Made by a program: the position numbers and the translations under genes
The notes under the pieces: generated by a model
Seen by the model: the letters and a program-made list of their open reading frames with translations, nothing else
Told to the model about the DNA's origin: nothing
The model's database searches: none
Source of the DNA: Opisthorchis felineus
Lineage: Eukaryota; Platyhelminthes; Trematoda; Opisthorchiida; Opisthorchiidae
Direction of reading: 5' to 3'
Assembly (NCBI GenBank): GCA_004794785.1
Contig: SJOL01006490.1
Location: 124,001-188,000 of the forward strand
Length of the DNA: 64,000 bases
In this document: in pieces, positions 35,091-49,115 of the stretch
Numbering within the stretch: the stretch's first letter is position 1
How the letters are laid out: every line of letters begins with the position of its first letter

Positions 35091-38000
35091 ATTTCAGCTA
35101 ACAGTCAAGTTAAAATGTATTCCAAAATACTGCTAAAAAGGACACCGCAATTAACTCTTAATAGAGACTAAAGTCAGTAAAATTCAGATGAGTTAAGAGG
35201 CGAATAGTTATTAGTAAACTGTATCAGATAGTTTCCGTAAGCTGCTAGTATCGGAAAAATAAACTGTTCTTAACGCAGCCCACTTTTAGATGATCTTAAA
35301 AAACGGTAAGATTGTGTGATAGAAACACTTTACAATGAAGTGGGAGTTTTCAAGTATTGTTCCGATATGTATCAAAGTAGGATCATCGGGGCTACGCAGA
35401 TTCTTCTCAGTCCTGACTCCGCGAAGACTGCCACCCAGTTTTTAAAGATGTGGCCTGTTTTAAGGCAGTTTATAGTGAAATGTAGGGACGTTTTTGCAGG
35501 ACACGCTAGTTGCAAACTTTGATATTACTTCGGGCCAAGAATAATTTTTTTAGTTCAGCACGTTTGACGGTGGAATGTTTGAGACACCCGCTAAGTGGAT
35601 ACCTACTAAGCGAGAGGAAGTTATGCGGTAATCCGACACATTACACCCCACAATAGATTCAGCCAACCGCTTTGTTGAGTTTGTTTGTCTTTCACTCTAG
35701 AATGGTGCTAGGCTAACCGTCGTAAGAAGGACAGTAGGCATCCATTAGGGCACAATAAACTCAGAGTATACTGTTCGAATTGAACACATTTCTGAAAATT
35801 TGCATGACATGGAGAAGCTTGGACATTTTTATTACATTAGGATAACTCTCTTGAAGACGATCTTGACTGAATGGAGCCTGCTTACAGAGGGCATTCTCAA
35901 ATGCTAAAGCAATCTTTTTCCGGTGTCCGAGAAATGGTTTAAACCCTACATCATTACAGGGATCAATATGCAATTGGAGAGCGAAAAATATTTGCCGAAC
36001 ACCGGACCGTTTCGGAACAGTGCATAGATCTATCAGGTGACTCAGGAAATCCGGTTGGGGTGCAACACCTAATTCCACTCAGGTGGCCCGAATGACTCAG
36101 AGATCCCTCGCCCCAAGATATTGTCGAATTTTGCTCACATGTTGCGTAACTAACTGAGCCAACAAACATTTCTGTATTTATTCAGTGACCTTTGCCAACA
36201 ACTATACTTCACTGTGAAGTTTGCAGCGCACTTAACGTCTCTATACGATGGTTTGTTCTACTAAGGCATCAAGTAAGAATATGCATATCTCAGAACTTCT
36301 CTTAAAATGGATTTATCCCATGCTGTCACATGAAGCAGTCTTTGAGCCAAAAAATAAAGCAGTCTTGGGTTATTTACGCATGATGGTCTGCCAAAAGGTA
36401 CTGTTCGGTGAAGAGTGGGTTTAATAAAGAGTAGCTTTATAAACTAATAATGTATTTGCTATGCCAAGTTAGTTACTCTATCAAACTTTTCACCGAGATT
36501 TCACGGATTTAGCCATGGGGACCGAGGGAGAAACCAGCGGCCAGTTCACTTCAAAATAACTGTAAATAAAAATAATTTATTTGTTTTGTTGATTTGGATT
36601 GGATTTTGGTTTTTGTTTTATGCGTCGCGCAGGAACTAATGATTCGCAGTTATTTTGGATTTTGTAGTTACTCTGGGAAGTGCGAAAACAGCAGGCTACT
36701 AACTAGGCTTGTGTGACTCAGTGGAATACACACTGGACTTTTATATGGACAAGTGGGTTTTGATCTTTATGTGGAAATCTTTTCAATTTGACCTTTATCG
36801 TGCGTCTTGATAAGTCACACAAGTTTTAGTTCCAGGTCACATAAAGTAATTCAACGCCTTAAAGAAGGCGTACTGCATTGTTCCCACTGCGCAACTCCTC
36901 AAAATTATCCACTACATTATGGCCGTGTCTTGCGGAAATGCCTGTGCACTTGCAATCAAATCATAGTTGACAAGCAAGAGCAAAGTGGATCGTCACTTTT
37001 TGGCCTAGCGTTCTTACAATGGACGTTACTCACTGCAATTATTGGACCTATCTTTATGGCCAACATAGACTTGATAAACCAGTGATAATAGAATAGTCAT
37101 CTGAACCCTCCGATAAGGTTATGTCAACATCTTACCGATAAACACCAGACAGGCCATGTAGTAAGTAACATATTGTTTCTAAGCACATCCTTTTCTGTGA
37201 TTTTTAAATAACAGAGAGTAAAAAATGTTTACATCGGATGGTTTTTTTGTTAACACAATTGTACTGATACACGGCGTAAACATGCATCTAACCATTCTGA
37301 ATAACGAGGCAAAGTTTCCAAATTTTAGGCGCTTCACAAATTTCGCCTGTGGAGAAGCTTCTTCACGTGTTTTAAGTGATCTAAGCTGACAGTCGGCATG
37401 AAATGTAGATGATGTTATCAATCCTAAGGACATTAGAATAGGCAATCCTCACTAAATTATAGAACCTAGCCACTTTGTTGTAAAACATTCTGAAAGACAC
37501 GAATGCTTTCCTTTTGAGACCATCTGTAGAGGAGCCAGTTACAACATGATATGAAAAAAATGACTCGGGCCAAGATGAAAGTCTCCGGTTTTTCTGGTGA
37601 AGGTTGCCGGTAGGAATCCAAATCCAAGTTTGAGAAACAAAGGTATGAGGTCCACTTGAGACAAATTGTAAAAACACGATACTTGCAGGAAAAACATTAA
37701 TGTGCAACTTACTCTTTGATGTGGTACTAAACACTGCGCATAAATGCATGTGTCTTGCGACTCCAAAGGAATATTAGTAAATATGGGTCAAGTCATCTGT
37801 GTTCGAATGCGCTCACCGCCTCCGTGGACACAGTTGAAAAAGCAGACAAAATTCTATTCCATTTAGGCCATCCCGTCCTTTTATTCACAGGTAGATTTGA
37901 TTGGCCGATTTTTTAGCTTCCGTTAGTCGTGCTTGATTGGTTTATCGGCCAGTGTGCCCATTATGTCCGAGTCTTCAATGGCGGGTTTCATCAGTTGTCC

Positions 38001-39214
38001 AGCGGGTTCTACGTCTCCTCAAAGCACGCAATGCTGCCTTACTAAGTCCCTGAATTGGCCAAACAATTCATTTAAACATTCAGAAGGACTTTCTTGCTGC
38101 CGTCTGTCACAGACCTATCACAAGTTCTAATAAGAAGTGAAATGGGAACAAGTATGGCTGCCAGAAATGATCTGTGACGGAGGGTCAGAGAGATAACCCA
38201 TATTCACCACTTATATGATGATATTTTGAGGCAGTGTACAGAACTCACTCGTTTGAAAGGCAAAATAAGTACTCTCGATAAAATGGACCAGGTTGGCCAA
38301 TAAAGAGGTGTTTGCGACGAACAAACATTGTACCCTGTAGCGGACTTCTGGCTTCTCTTTTGCTTGGTAAATATAAAACCAGCCAAAATGTTTCACATAG
38401 AAAGTGAACTGAAGTTGTACTTACGTTGTGGCTAAAAGCCTAAATCGCAGGAAACGTCAGTCAGCTTGATGTGGGTGTTGTAAACAATGAAAAGATTTTG
38501 AGGCAGCAAAATAACAGGGTGGTAAATTAAGTTCAGTAATTTTTCAAGTGAACAAACAACATTCCGCACGTGTGAACCGGAAGCAATGTTGTTATACTTT
38601 TTTCCATTACTTTCGCGAAAGAACAGGAAATTTGTTTGTAAAGGATTATTCATCCTTTTTATATTTGTTCGGGCCCTAGTAGAATGACTTGAAAATTGGT
38701 GCGTTTCTTATCAGCACAAATGTATTTTGCAGAGAAAAGTGTGTCACATCTAACCGAAACAAATAAAGATACCTTTTTGAATGATATTAATGATCCGTTG
38801 GTTTAACCCTTGTTTCAAATTTTCAGGACTGATGCTGAATTTTACGGCCACCACGGATAATTTGATAACTAACGGTTAATTATTTTGGCCGTGGGCGCGA
38901 GTACAGTAGATGGCAACGTGGTGTTGGATAAGTACTGTTAATTCTAAAAGTGAACTTCAAAGAGTCGATTCTAAGTAATGTGCTCCAAACGGGGCTGTTA
39001 TTCTGGAACCTACAAATTAGAATCTAAATTAGTCCCACTATCTATTCAACTACCCAAACCATATCCCGTCTTTTGGTCACCAATCGAACTGAAGCGTTAG
39101 ATGCTAGGGTCAAAGCTGCCCCAGTGAAATCAATCGCTGGAAATTAATTCAATTCTCACCCAAAAATTAGAAGTTTGTGAATCGTGAGCCACGGATGGAT
39201 TCGTGCGGGAACCC
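35091..39214. other. Intergenic sequence, nothing recognised
   Basis: Open frames here (for example 35761-36078 and 37381-37749 on the minus strand) are short, overlap one another and carry no motif. No repeat copy with a partner in the window was noticed. Confidence 0.5.
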
Positions 39215-39290
39215 TGAGGTCGAGATAGCTCACTGGTTCATGCGCCAGCTTAAGCATCGGAAGGTCCGTGATTCAAACCCAATCTCCACA
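39215..39290 (+). repeat. tRNA-headed SINE copy 2
   Basis: The head contains TAGCTCACTGGTTCA (A box, 39226-39240) and GTGATTCAAACCC (B box, 39268-39280), with GGAAGGTCCGTG between them, as in the copy at 49.1 kb. The sequence after the head, to about 39430, does not match the other copies, so this may be a different family built on the same head. The 3' limit is unknown. Confidence 0.65.
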
Positions 39291-41383
39291 TCTCATTCAG
39301 TGTCATAAAAATTCGCACAACGATCAGAACTTCTGAGTCATAGTCACTTGTGAGATAACTGAGCAATCGTGGTTCATTAAAGCTGGCTTCATGCCCATCT
39401 TGATAATGGCACCATGAACTTGGTGGTGTGCATTTGTTTACTGCTTGTCATGCCGGTTATATCAAGTGGCCATAATGGCGTCGTCGCCAAGAATGTCAGT
39501 AAGGTTTATTGCAAAGGCGTTCTTTCCGAATTCTGTTCGGAATATGTCCGAAATTCCGGCTTCACTCATCAAGAAGACACCAGATCCTGATTTCAGTCAT
39601 ACATATTGGCCTTCGGTACTCCAAAGTCTAACTTCATTGGATTTGGTCGCTTCTTTTCGCATAGGTGATCAAGACTATGTATAATAGTGGACGAATTGCA
39701 TAAAAATAACTGTTTCTTTCTAGCCATTCTGGATCAAAGAATTCATCACGCTAACCCACAACTTGACTGTTTTTATGAAAAACACCGACACCTTTACTGG
39801 ACACGAACAAATCTCACTTAGCACTTTGGATCACTGCAATCTGACTGCCTCCAGAATCTTACTCAAAATTGAACTATCTTGCTCCTATTCGATCTGTTTT
39901 GCTAATGATGAGACAAGGGTGCTACTCAGAAGTTGCATCCAGCTACTGAGAACAGTACTTTCAATCATTTATTCTCAATTTTGTATGAGTACGTTCCTTT
40001 AGTACGTCGTGAAAGTTTGAATAACTTTTTAAACTTCTGGTTTGACATATCTTGCCCATGCAGTTTAAATATGACTCCAAGTGCTGTGGAATCTCTACGG
40101 TATTCTTAAACATCTTCATAGTCAGCAGATATTTTGGCCACTGGAATAATTGCACTCAGAAAATTATCTAGCTGTTAACATTGTAGTCACCTTTGGCAGC
40201 TTATGTAGTTACGAACTCAGCTATGAGAACAGCCACGTTTAGCACTCCCTTGATCTCATACATGGCTTGGCATTTTGTTGACGCTTACTTATTGCATGAT
40301 GCTTCTTGTTTATCATACTTCTGTTGGACTTTCTTGTTGCTAGTTTACTGAGAATGCACCAGCAAATGTATGTTAAAAATTCAGCCCCTTTGGTGCGCCA
40401 GGCTATTACTGAATTAGTTCGACCGACTGTCATGTCGTCATCATATACTATCCCCAAATATCGATGAACGTTGTGTAGCCAGAATACGTAAACTGCGAGG
40501 ATATATTCAACAGAATGACTGGGGTAACTAAGTTGGATGAAAGACTGATTATGATGTAATAGGATAATTTCTATGGAGTGTTTGCCAGTATAGTGGATGC
40601 GTTAGAGGCGAGCTTTTGGATTTTACCGGTTACGAAATTGGGACAAGTAAATGCACTTCATAGCCTATAGACAGCCTACAGAGAACTTACGCAAGTTCGG
40701 TGTATGTGGACTTTAAATCACTTTCTGATCACGTTGGCACTAAAGGGAGATTCAAATAAATTTTTCTTCCGTGGTATCCGTTAACTCCGTGTATTGCGCG
40801 GAGACCGCCTTATGTATCGCATTGAACGATGTTCAGTTCGTTGAAGAGTTTTCCGCGATGCGATACTACTTATGACTTTAGTAAACAGTACCGCCATATC
40901 AGTGGAAATGCTTTGATATCTTGAATGTCGTTCCATTTGAAACACAAGGTCGTTATTGCACAATGCATCCAGTCGACCCATATTACAAGAGCAATATTCT
41001 CTCAACTGTTTCATGAACACTATTTTCAGTTTTGTATCCGTTCACTCCCCATAAATCCAACTTGCTGTTTGAGCACGAGATTAGGCTGGTGAAAATCCGA
41101 TAAAACTTTGAGGTAAGCGCCGGATACTAAATGAAGGATATGCTCCATCTCAGGCTGACACTCAAACAAACAGACAAGCTTCCCCATCACATGCGAAATT
41201 CGTATAAAATGCTCAAAGATCGTCTTGCGATTACCAACAAACTGGCTGGCCTAATCTTCCAACAAGATTTTAGAATAAGTAGGTTCTCCATCTAAATGCA
41301 TTTCTCAATACTGTTCAGAGCAAACCACCACCTCAGGTAAGACTTTGTTGCAAAGCGATCCTTTTCAGACTTACGCGAGCAAA

Positions 41384-41747
41384 TTAACCGTCATTTATTA
41401 GTTTTCTCACCTCTATGACACCGAACATGGTGCTATGGCGACCCCATACAGAAGAACTTCCATCGACGATTTGTTGTCGGACAAACATGGTGTGTAATGC
41501 ATGGAGAAAAAGTGATTTTAGTTGCACGATACGGTATAGACCGAATTTGCGCGCTGTTGACCTGAAGCGTACGAAAAACTGGCAGACAATAAGCGGATAC
41601 ACGGCCTTCTGCAGTGCGTTGTATCGGAAAAAGGACAGCAAACCCTTCATCGCACTTCATAATTTAATGTCACACAAAGTACTAAAATGCTGCGATATGG
41701 TGTCATCTCTAAAATCCGATAATTCTGGCCGTTCTGTAAGACCATAA
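41384..41747. other. Segment open in several frames on both strands
   Basis: Open frames overlap here at 41384-41650 and 41433-41660 on the minus strand and at 41415-41747 on the plus strand, so stops are unusually scarce over 360 bp. On the minus strand, a strong donor-like GAG-GTGAGA near the left end could close an exon. None of the three peptides resembles a family I know. It lies just left of a SINE. It may be a single exon of an unseen gene or a transposon piece. Confidence 0.2.
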
Positions 41748-41808
41748 ATGAGCTTTACTTCTAGGAAAGCAACAATAAAGACACCCAGAGAGTCCAGAAA
41801 ACTCAATT

Positions 41809-41966
41809 CCTCGAGATAGCTCAGTGAGTAATGACTGACCGAAAGGTCCACGGTTCGAAACCAACCCCGTCATTTGGATTGCTCCTGTCTGGAGCCCCGC
41901 AGTCCCACAACCCTCGTGCTTCCTTCAGGAGGCATGGCAGCGAGGCACCAAAAACAGTGTTACAGC
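41809..41966 (+). repeat. tRNA-headed SINE copy 3
   Basis: The head has TAGCTCAGTGAGTA (A box, from 41818) and CGGTTCGAAACC (B box, from 41851), but the segment between them is short, so the A-B spacing is reduced. The body CCTCGTGCTTCCTTC, then GGCATGGCAGCGAGGCACC and GTGTTACAGC, matches the body at 49230-49291 closely. The minus-strand translation contains GFEPWTFRSV, resembling spurious proteins I associate with fluke genomes; that recollection is from general knowledge and was not searched. Confidence 0.8.
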
Positions 41967-43972
41967 TTGAGGCAACAAATCCCATCTTGCAAGCCTTGAA
42001 GCGCTGAAACACCTGCAATGGATACATATGGCAAATGTTTTATATATGTCGCTGATTTTACAAAGGAAAATGTGTGTAAGAAGAACTCCCCTCGAAGACC
42101 ACACAAGCTCCCAAGGTTGGAATAAACAGACCAACCCTACCTGACTCTCGACAAGCTGAATCCTTATCTTAGCAAATTTAATCGGTTTAACTCAATATAG
42201 GTAACTTGAATGGAGTAAGACGTTCTTATAGACTACTCAATGTTTACGGACACATTCCACCTCTTTGACTACTTGAAAACCTCAATATTCGAAGTCTTCA
42301 AAGCCACTCTAACTGTACATGATTTTCGGCCTGTTATGCAGCAGAACTCGATTTCAGTGGCAAATTGTTATTTACACCGTGTTTGCAATCCCCGTAAACG
42401 CATCGCGCGTTACACGAAGGCGTTTGGGGCTAACGTATCTGCTCTTTTATATCCAATCCAAGTATCTGTTCTCGAAGGGTTCATGATGGAAGCAGATATA
42501 AATTTCTTCTGATCTACCTGATCTTATTTTCCAGTCAAAATGCTGGAAGCGGTTTACGAACAGTTTTCAGCTGTTTGCGATGATACCTTTATCACGTTTA
42601 ACATTGGCGAAGTGGCTGCCGAAAGTCGGTTGGCTGACGAGTTTGGTTAAACAACAAAGTGATGGCCAGCTTTATGTGCAAACAAGATACGCGCTGGTCC
42701 TATTTAACATGTCATTTTGATAGTAGTTTGTTCAACCTTATTTGATGCATCCGGCGCCTTGGAAAACCTAAGCCTTAGATGGGAAATAGCCCATTGTATG
42801 TACTCCTGATCTTTAAGGTAGCAGGTGTAGATACCTGTACATCGATTCTACTTGGGTTGACGTACGTTCATTATTCGTTTTTTTAAATCAGTTACGGGGG
42901 AAACAACACAACAAAAACGTGTGAGTAAAAATGACGTGTAACTTGTCTTTTCAAATACATCTCAGCGTCACTCAGAACTCGCAATGGAAATCATTACAGT
43001 TTTCCAATTAGCCTACATCACTTACACCGTGACAAAAATTGTTTTGCTTTGCTCTATTTTTCGCGTGACTTGAATTTGTGACACATCAAAGGCATGATGA
43101 TAGTGATCGAAATGATTCGTTTTTATTCTGCTGCCACTGAAAAGTTGTTTTAGGTCAGAAAAGCTGAAAACGGAGTGAGCTTTTGATGTACACTTATCTG
43201 TTTGCGCCTTACGAGCTAGGCTTCTGTCTGTTCTAGTTGAATATGCTTCTACACTTACCCTTTGCGCTTCAATGTCCACCAAATCTAATATGTCCAATTT
43301 TTAAAGACCCGCTCAGACATGCTTACAGTTTGATGCCTACAGTATTAGAAAATGCACTCAAACCGTACTGCTAAGAAGTAATTCTCTTTGATTTTCTTAA
43401 CTTGTGTTCAGTTTGAAACCAAATGAATACCCTGGTGAAATTCAAAATGTCTTAACATTCTCAAGCTGCGGTTCCGAATTTATCCTGACACTTACAGGCT
43501 GGGCGCTTAGTCCCTCGGGGTTTCCAGCCTACATATCGGGTAGTAAAGTGACATGTTATGAAAGTTTCTCCACAGAATTTATGGGTGGGGTTCACGAAAT
43601 TATCCGAATGCAGTTTAGCCTTTAAATGTGTTTGAACTTTACGTTTTCTCAGCCCTGTTCCCACCGAGGTATCTTCAACAAAGTTATGTTGACAATACTA
43701 TCTTAGACATCTCCAAGACTGTGTGAAACTTCTTTAGTGCAAATAACCAAAAGCGGATGCTTAATTTTCACACAAAGATTTATACCTCTATGTAAGAATG
43801 TCAGATCCCATGCACAAAATCGAGGAATTTTCAGATCCGCAGATAGAGTCAGCGACATTGCAAAAGTGAACATTTCGAATACTTTAAAATCTTGCAAAAA
43901 TTACGAGCTGTATGCTTTTTGTCCCCGGGTTTCTAAGGACATAAGCGGATAGCCTGTCTAATGATATGTACA

Positions 43973-44004
43973 TATATAGTTATATGTAGCTATATAACCA
44001 TATA
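43973..44004. repeat. AT-rich inverted repeat (hairpin)
   Basis: Two 14-bp arms, TATATAGTTATATG and TATATAACCATATA, pair at 12 of 14 positions around a TAGC loop. It sits in a TA-rich run and is probably a simple-sequence product. Confidence 0.5.
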
Positions 44005-47000
44005 TACCCACGTACGTGTAGTTATGGATGTAATATTTCTTGGGTCGCTAGTATACACTGCCCGCAATGCAGCGAATAGTTATGCCTCATACTTCGGAAA
44101 GTGTAAATACGACGTCTTGAGAAGCGCCGATCGACTAAATGACCTATATGCTACAGGCTAAATTGTTAATACGAACTTACCATGGACAAACTTCCACATG
44201 GAATACATGTGGTTCTTATAAAACACGGGAGTTTTTCCATTTGTGCTTGAAAGGGAGAGATCATAAATGAAGATAAGCATGTCACCTCGTTGTACTTTTC
44301 CCTCGCGTTTAAACTCCCTATAAATATTGGAACCAATTCTAGTTTTAAGACCAAATTTCGCTGTGCATTCATTGTAGGGATTATTGATTTATTCAAATAC
44401 TTTTTTTTTGCTGTCCTTGGAGCAATTAACGATCTTATGGGTGCTTTTTATCCACACTTTTTCTGGCCAATATTCAGTGTCCACGTTCATAAGCGTAGAA
44501 ATTAAAGGTGTTCGGTATCTTTTTTGGAAGTAAGTAAATCGCTTTTGGCCCATTTATGGGTCAATACTTTCTCAGTCAATGAAGACAAGTTCTCCAAAGT
44601 GAACGAAACATTTGAAGATGACGCAGAATATATGTTAGATGTCCAAAATGATTTTGTACTGCGCCAGGTTTGACGATACAGAATGGACCATTTGGTGGGA
44701 TATCACGCATTCGCATCTATTGCTTTCGAAATTCTGTCGGATCACTTGGGTGATTTTATCAAGCTGTTTGCACTCACCACTATTGTAACCAACCGCTCTT
44801 TTTTCAGTTTTGAAAAACATATCTCGAACACCTCATGTACAAACACCCGGAAGATTTCGGGCCGCCTTAGAAACTAGAGAAATAGAAAATCTGTTCTTAC
44901 CAAACTCAGTAAAATACACAGAGGTTGAAGAGTCAACAGTGCAAGGCATGTTAAACAAACCAGTTAGATTGCATACTTGGTAGCAGAAAAAGTGACTATA
45001 ATTTGTTCTGTTCATTGTCAATTAATTGTTCTTGAATAATTTCAGTTAGATCATGTCTACATTCTGACCAACACAGTTTACGTGAGCCATTCTTAAACAC
45101 TCAGCTTAATAAGAATAGTCTTTTCTATTGTTATATGTAGTAAGATGTGAGAACACCTTTTGATCTGGCATATCGATCGGCAGGCGACCTCATCACACAG
45201 CATGTATTCATTCAAAGACGACTGGGAAGTTTATCCGGGAGTAACTCAGTTGCAATTAGCTGGATAAGGCGACCGTTGATTTTTGGAATTACATTCTATG
45301 CAGCTGAACAGTTTTTGAGACGGAAGTAGGAAAGAACAAAAAGGAGTCCCGTACTTTTGATCTTCCCTTTTTTAACATACAAGAATCAGAGAATGAAATG
45401 AAACAACCAGTCTATATTAAACCATAGAATGTACACATGCTACCTGATAGCTGCAAACTGATAGGCCTATGTTAACTTATGCAAACCGTATAACGGTGGT
45501 TGTAAGCAGTCCGCTACAAAAACACCCCGTGTGAGGAGTTCTCAAGTTTTACCGCTTGGCTTTACTTATAGTTTCGATGTGTCAGGACCAACCGAAACTT
45601 TTTTCACCAAAACGACAATGAGCGTTTGCGTATTCGTTTTTTGGTTATTTCACCTAGACGGCCTGTTAACTGTCAGTGCGTTCGTTAGTTTCGCCCACGT
45701 ATCTGGCACCGCTTGATCATCCGCTTGTATAGGATCTTTAAGGTATTCCAATTGCCTCTCATCTGGGTTATAAAGTTGAAACACCGTGCGAATATAAAGC
45801 CATGATAGGATATATTTTTAGGTGTATCTTATGCAATATCGATGCAGTCGCCTGTAGCACCTGCATCTTTCCAGCTGGTCTAGTGAAAATTCGCTTCCTC
45901 GTGCTGTTTCAAAACGTCGTAAGGTAGCCACTTCATTGAAATACTATCTCAAACTCATTGCTTTCCGAGATCTCGTCGGAACGAAGCTTAGTTGCGTTGC
46001 TTATTGAATACTATGTTCGTTGGTTTGTTCAGTGAGTCGGGCAATTTGACTGCAAACGTTTCATCACCAATCAAAGTGACAGCGGTGTATTATTAACGAG
46101 CGTAGTGATGGTCAGTGTTTGTGCCTGCTTGTTTCAAGCTCACTAATCAATATGAGTGACAATTCAGATACGGACAGGAATGAGTGTGTTTTCGATATAT
46201 AGATACATCGAAGCTCTGTTGATTGTTAAAGCTAATCAGTCAACCTAGTAATGCAACTGAACGTTGGTCAATTTATTCTTCATAAACGGATTGCACTGTA
46301 GTGCTGGGCGTTAAGGAGGGTGAAGAAGTCACCATAAACTGCTTGCCGCACGATTACAAAAATATCATCTACGTGCCTCCACTAAACAGGCGATAAACGA
46401 TGAAATGCTCGACAATATTCGGTTCCAAATACTCCAAAATGACTCTCGCAACAGTTACTCACTGTTTATGTTGCCCAAAGTAACCAGGACGTTCAGAAAC
46501 CGTTAGGTGATTTTCATCTTTCACTATTATTATTCTCGACTCATATTAAGTATTGTTTGACTGCACAAACTCAGAGGAAGAAGAAGATGAACTTGAGTAG
46601 CTTAAACCAAAATCGTCATCCGCATTTTACAGCCCCGGTTTACAAACCTTGCTTGTCTGAATCGTAACTGACAGCAGGTAGCTCTTTAGCAAGAATAGTG
46701 CGCCATGGAAATTATCGCAGCCAAGAATCAGTATAAAGAAAAGTAACTTCATTCTGTCAATAAATAGTCGTAAGTTTCGACATACTCGAGCCAACTCGGT
46801 TTTGCAAATTTCCTAGGAAAAAGAGGAATAGAGCCAGTTGGTCAAAAAATTTTTTTCAACTTTCAGAAAAATAGCCCGTTTCTATTTGGAATATTAAAAG
46901 TTTTTGATAGAAAGAAGCATCTGCAGTAGTTGTAATAATAAGGATGAGAACTGAGCATGAACTTGATTTTCTCAAATTACCTTTTGGCCAAAGGAAGCAT

Positions 47001-48731
47001 CGCTGATATTTGGTCAGCGTCGCCGAAATAGTCTCGGATTATCCGATGAATAAATAAGGGAGAAGGAAAAACGTGTCAAATAAAAAAGGAGCCACTTAAT
47101 TCTGATATTATTCGCCGTATATTTTCGGGGATCGATGCAACCAGTCAGGATGTTAGCAACGCTCTCCTAAACTGCAACGGTCTTTCCCGAGGAATGGAGG
47201 ATGAGAGAGGTCTGAATAACACATCCAAATGATGCGGCCCAAATAATGAAGAAACGAGTGGTGGAAATCCGACGAATTCTAATAGTTTTCACATGCCTCA
47301 AAAGCCAAACCCTCCTAAAGAAAACCCAACCAAACAAACGAGAAGAGAGCAGATCTAACTCTAGGCTGCCGGATTTGAAAATAAATATTAAGAAATTAGA
47401 ATTTCCAAATAATAAATTTTATCCGTAATTTCGAAGGTTTAGGCGTGATAAAACCCTCCTCAAATGTGTGACATCTAGATGTAAAGAAGCATCTTCACAA
47501 AAAATAGAGTGATTACTGGTAAAATTTGCTGTAAAGAATTTTGATGGATAAGGCGCATTTTGTGTATGATCTTATGTAGTTAAGCTGTGTAGTAAAGTCT
47601 AACGCTGATAGTTTGACAGAAAGCTTACCAACTTGTATCCCAATTTTGAATGACACAGATACGTGCGAGTGGGAGACAGGTATGATATTAGTGAAGCACT
47701 GCAAATGTTTTACTGGGGCTAACAATTTTCTATGACTGAAGCCACAAACATTTAAACAAAATAGGTGCAAACAGCTCACCGAGTAAATCGGAAAAATAGG
47801 AGGGACGTCATATCACTGTAGAACAGGGCTTTCATTATTTAGATACAGGCAGTATAAATCCTATTAAATGATCCATATGGAGACTTGAGCTGCCATTTCC
47901 CCAAATTGCTATCTTAACTCGAACGAATTCCTTCTTGTTTTCAAGTGCATCACACTCCAGGTGATACTAAATCTCACTTTTGTAGGAGGCATATATTCGT
48001 GAGAGGAGTAAGAAATATGAAACACTACCAAGTTCCCTGACTTGTTTATGGAAACGTCGGGTCTTTTAAATGCCTTTATCAACAGAGGGCAGTTTGCGAG
48101 TAAGTTAGCCGCTTCAGAAAACGTCTATATTCTGACATACGGTAATCTTATATAAGTGGAATTGAGACACACTGATGCATGAATAAGATGCGGCTGCAAG
48201 CATATCGTCCGGGCCAAACAGTAATTTTTGTACTGGCTGGCTAGAACCAAACATGAATAAGAAACGCAAATTCATGCTATTTGGGGGCGTATTTTACCCT
48301 TATGAAGCAATAACCCCGACTGAAACATGAAAAAATATTGAGTTTGCTGCGTTGCTTAATTTTTGTTGTATGGCTTCTGTGGCATCAAAACGAATCACAA
48401 CTGCGTTATTTGTGCGAAAACGCTTTTTTATGCTACTGACTCAATGGTGTCACATCCATAAAAGGCAGTGGCGTAAGTTCATAACGCGGGAAACGTTATG
48501 AACGTAGGCTGTGTTTGGGTGGCACATAGCCAAAGTAAATGGCAAAGTACACAGTCTTTCGTCACGTCTTGGTACAAAGATATCTCCAACCAACCAGTAA
48601 CTTTAAAATTCCGGACACTTAGAGACAAACTGAAAAATATATATCCCAAAATAATTAATTCACTAATGATTCATCCCTGAATAGAGCTTCTGAGTATAAT
48701 TCGCGAAAACATTATTGACACCCGGAGGTCA

Positions 48732-48749
48732 ACTGGTACATGTACCAGT
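48732..48749. repeat. Perfect 18-bp palindrome
   Basis: ACTGGTACATGTACCAGT reads the same on both strands. No gene or second copy is next to it. Perfect palindromes this long are uncommon by chance, but one in 64 kb is not strong evidence for a function. Confidence 0.8.
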
Positions 48750-49115
48750 AAATATGAATTAGCAAGTGTTCAACTTTCGCATGAAGGCGCTACCAAGCAA
48801 AAGGAGTGAACCCGACTCTTCATGATGTGGATAAACCAAACTGCTTGAAGAACGGACAGGATTGTGCTCTGTATGAAGATCGTTTTAGCTCATCCGGAAT
48901 GCACCGGTGGACTCTGAGTAGGCACTTTCATCGTCTCCATGTGGTCTGATTGGATCAGGTTTATGGAGCATTTACGTTTTTCGTTTGAAGAACAATGCGC
49001 AACGTTCTCAGCGACAAGCACTAGTACTAGCAGACCGCAGTCAACTGCACGCCAGGATTGCGGGATTATTTGTTCTGCGCACTGCGTAAATCAGCGTGTG
49101 GTTGGGTGGTTAAAT

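Larger units (their letters stand above)
41967..49115. other. Gene-poor region with minor structured words
   Basis: No gene was found. Open frames are short and mostly AT-rich. A 60-codon open stretch without a start (47050-47229, plus) and a short one near 46290-46385 have protein-like composition but no family match and are separated by stops; they could be remains of one decayed coding sequence. The region also holds an AT-rich hairpin at 43973 and a perfect palindrome at 48732. Confidence 0.5.

Noticed and set aside
43022..43297. 91-codon minus-strand open frame with an internal AGG-GTAAGT donor-like site
   Set aside because: No acceptor fits upstream and the peptide has no recognisable domain.
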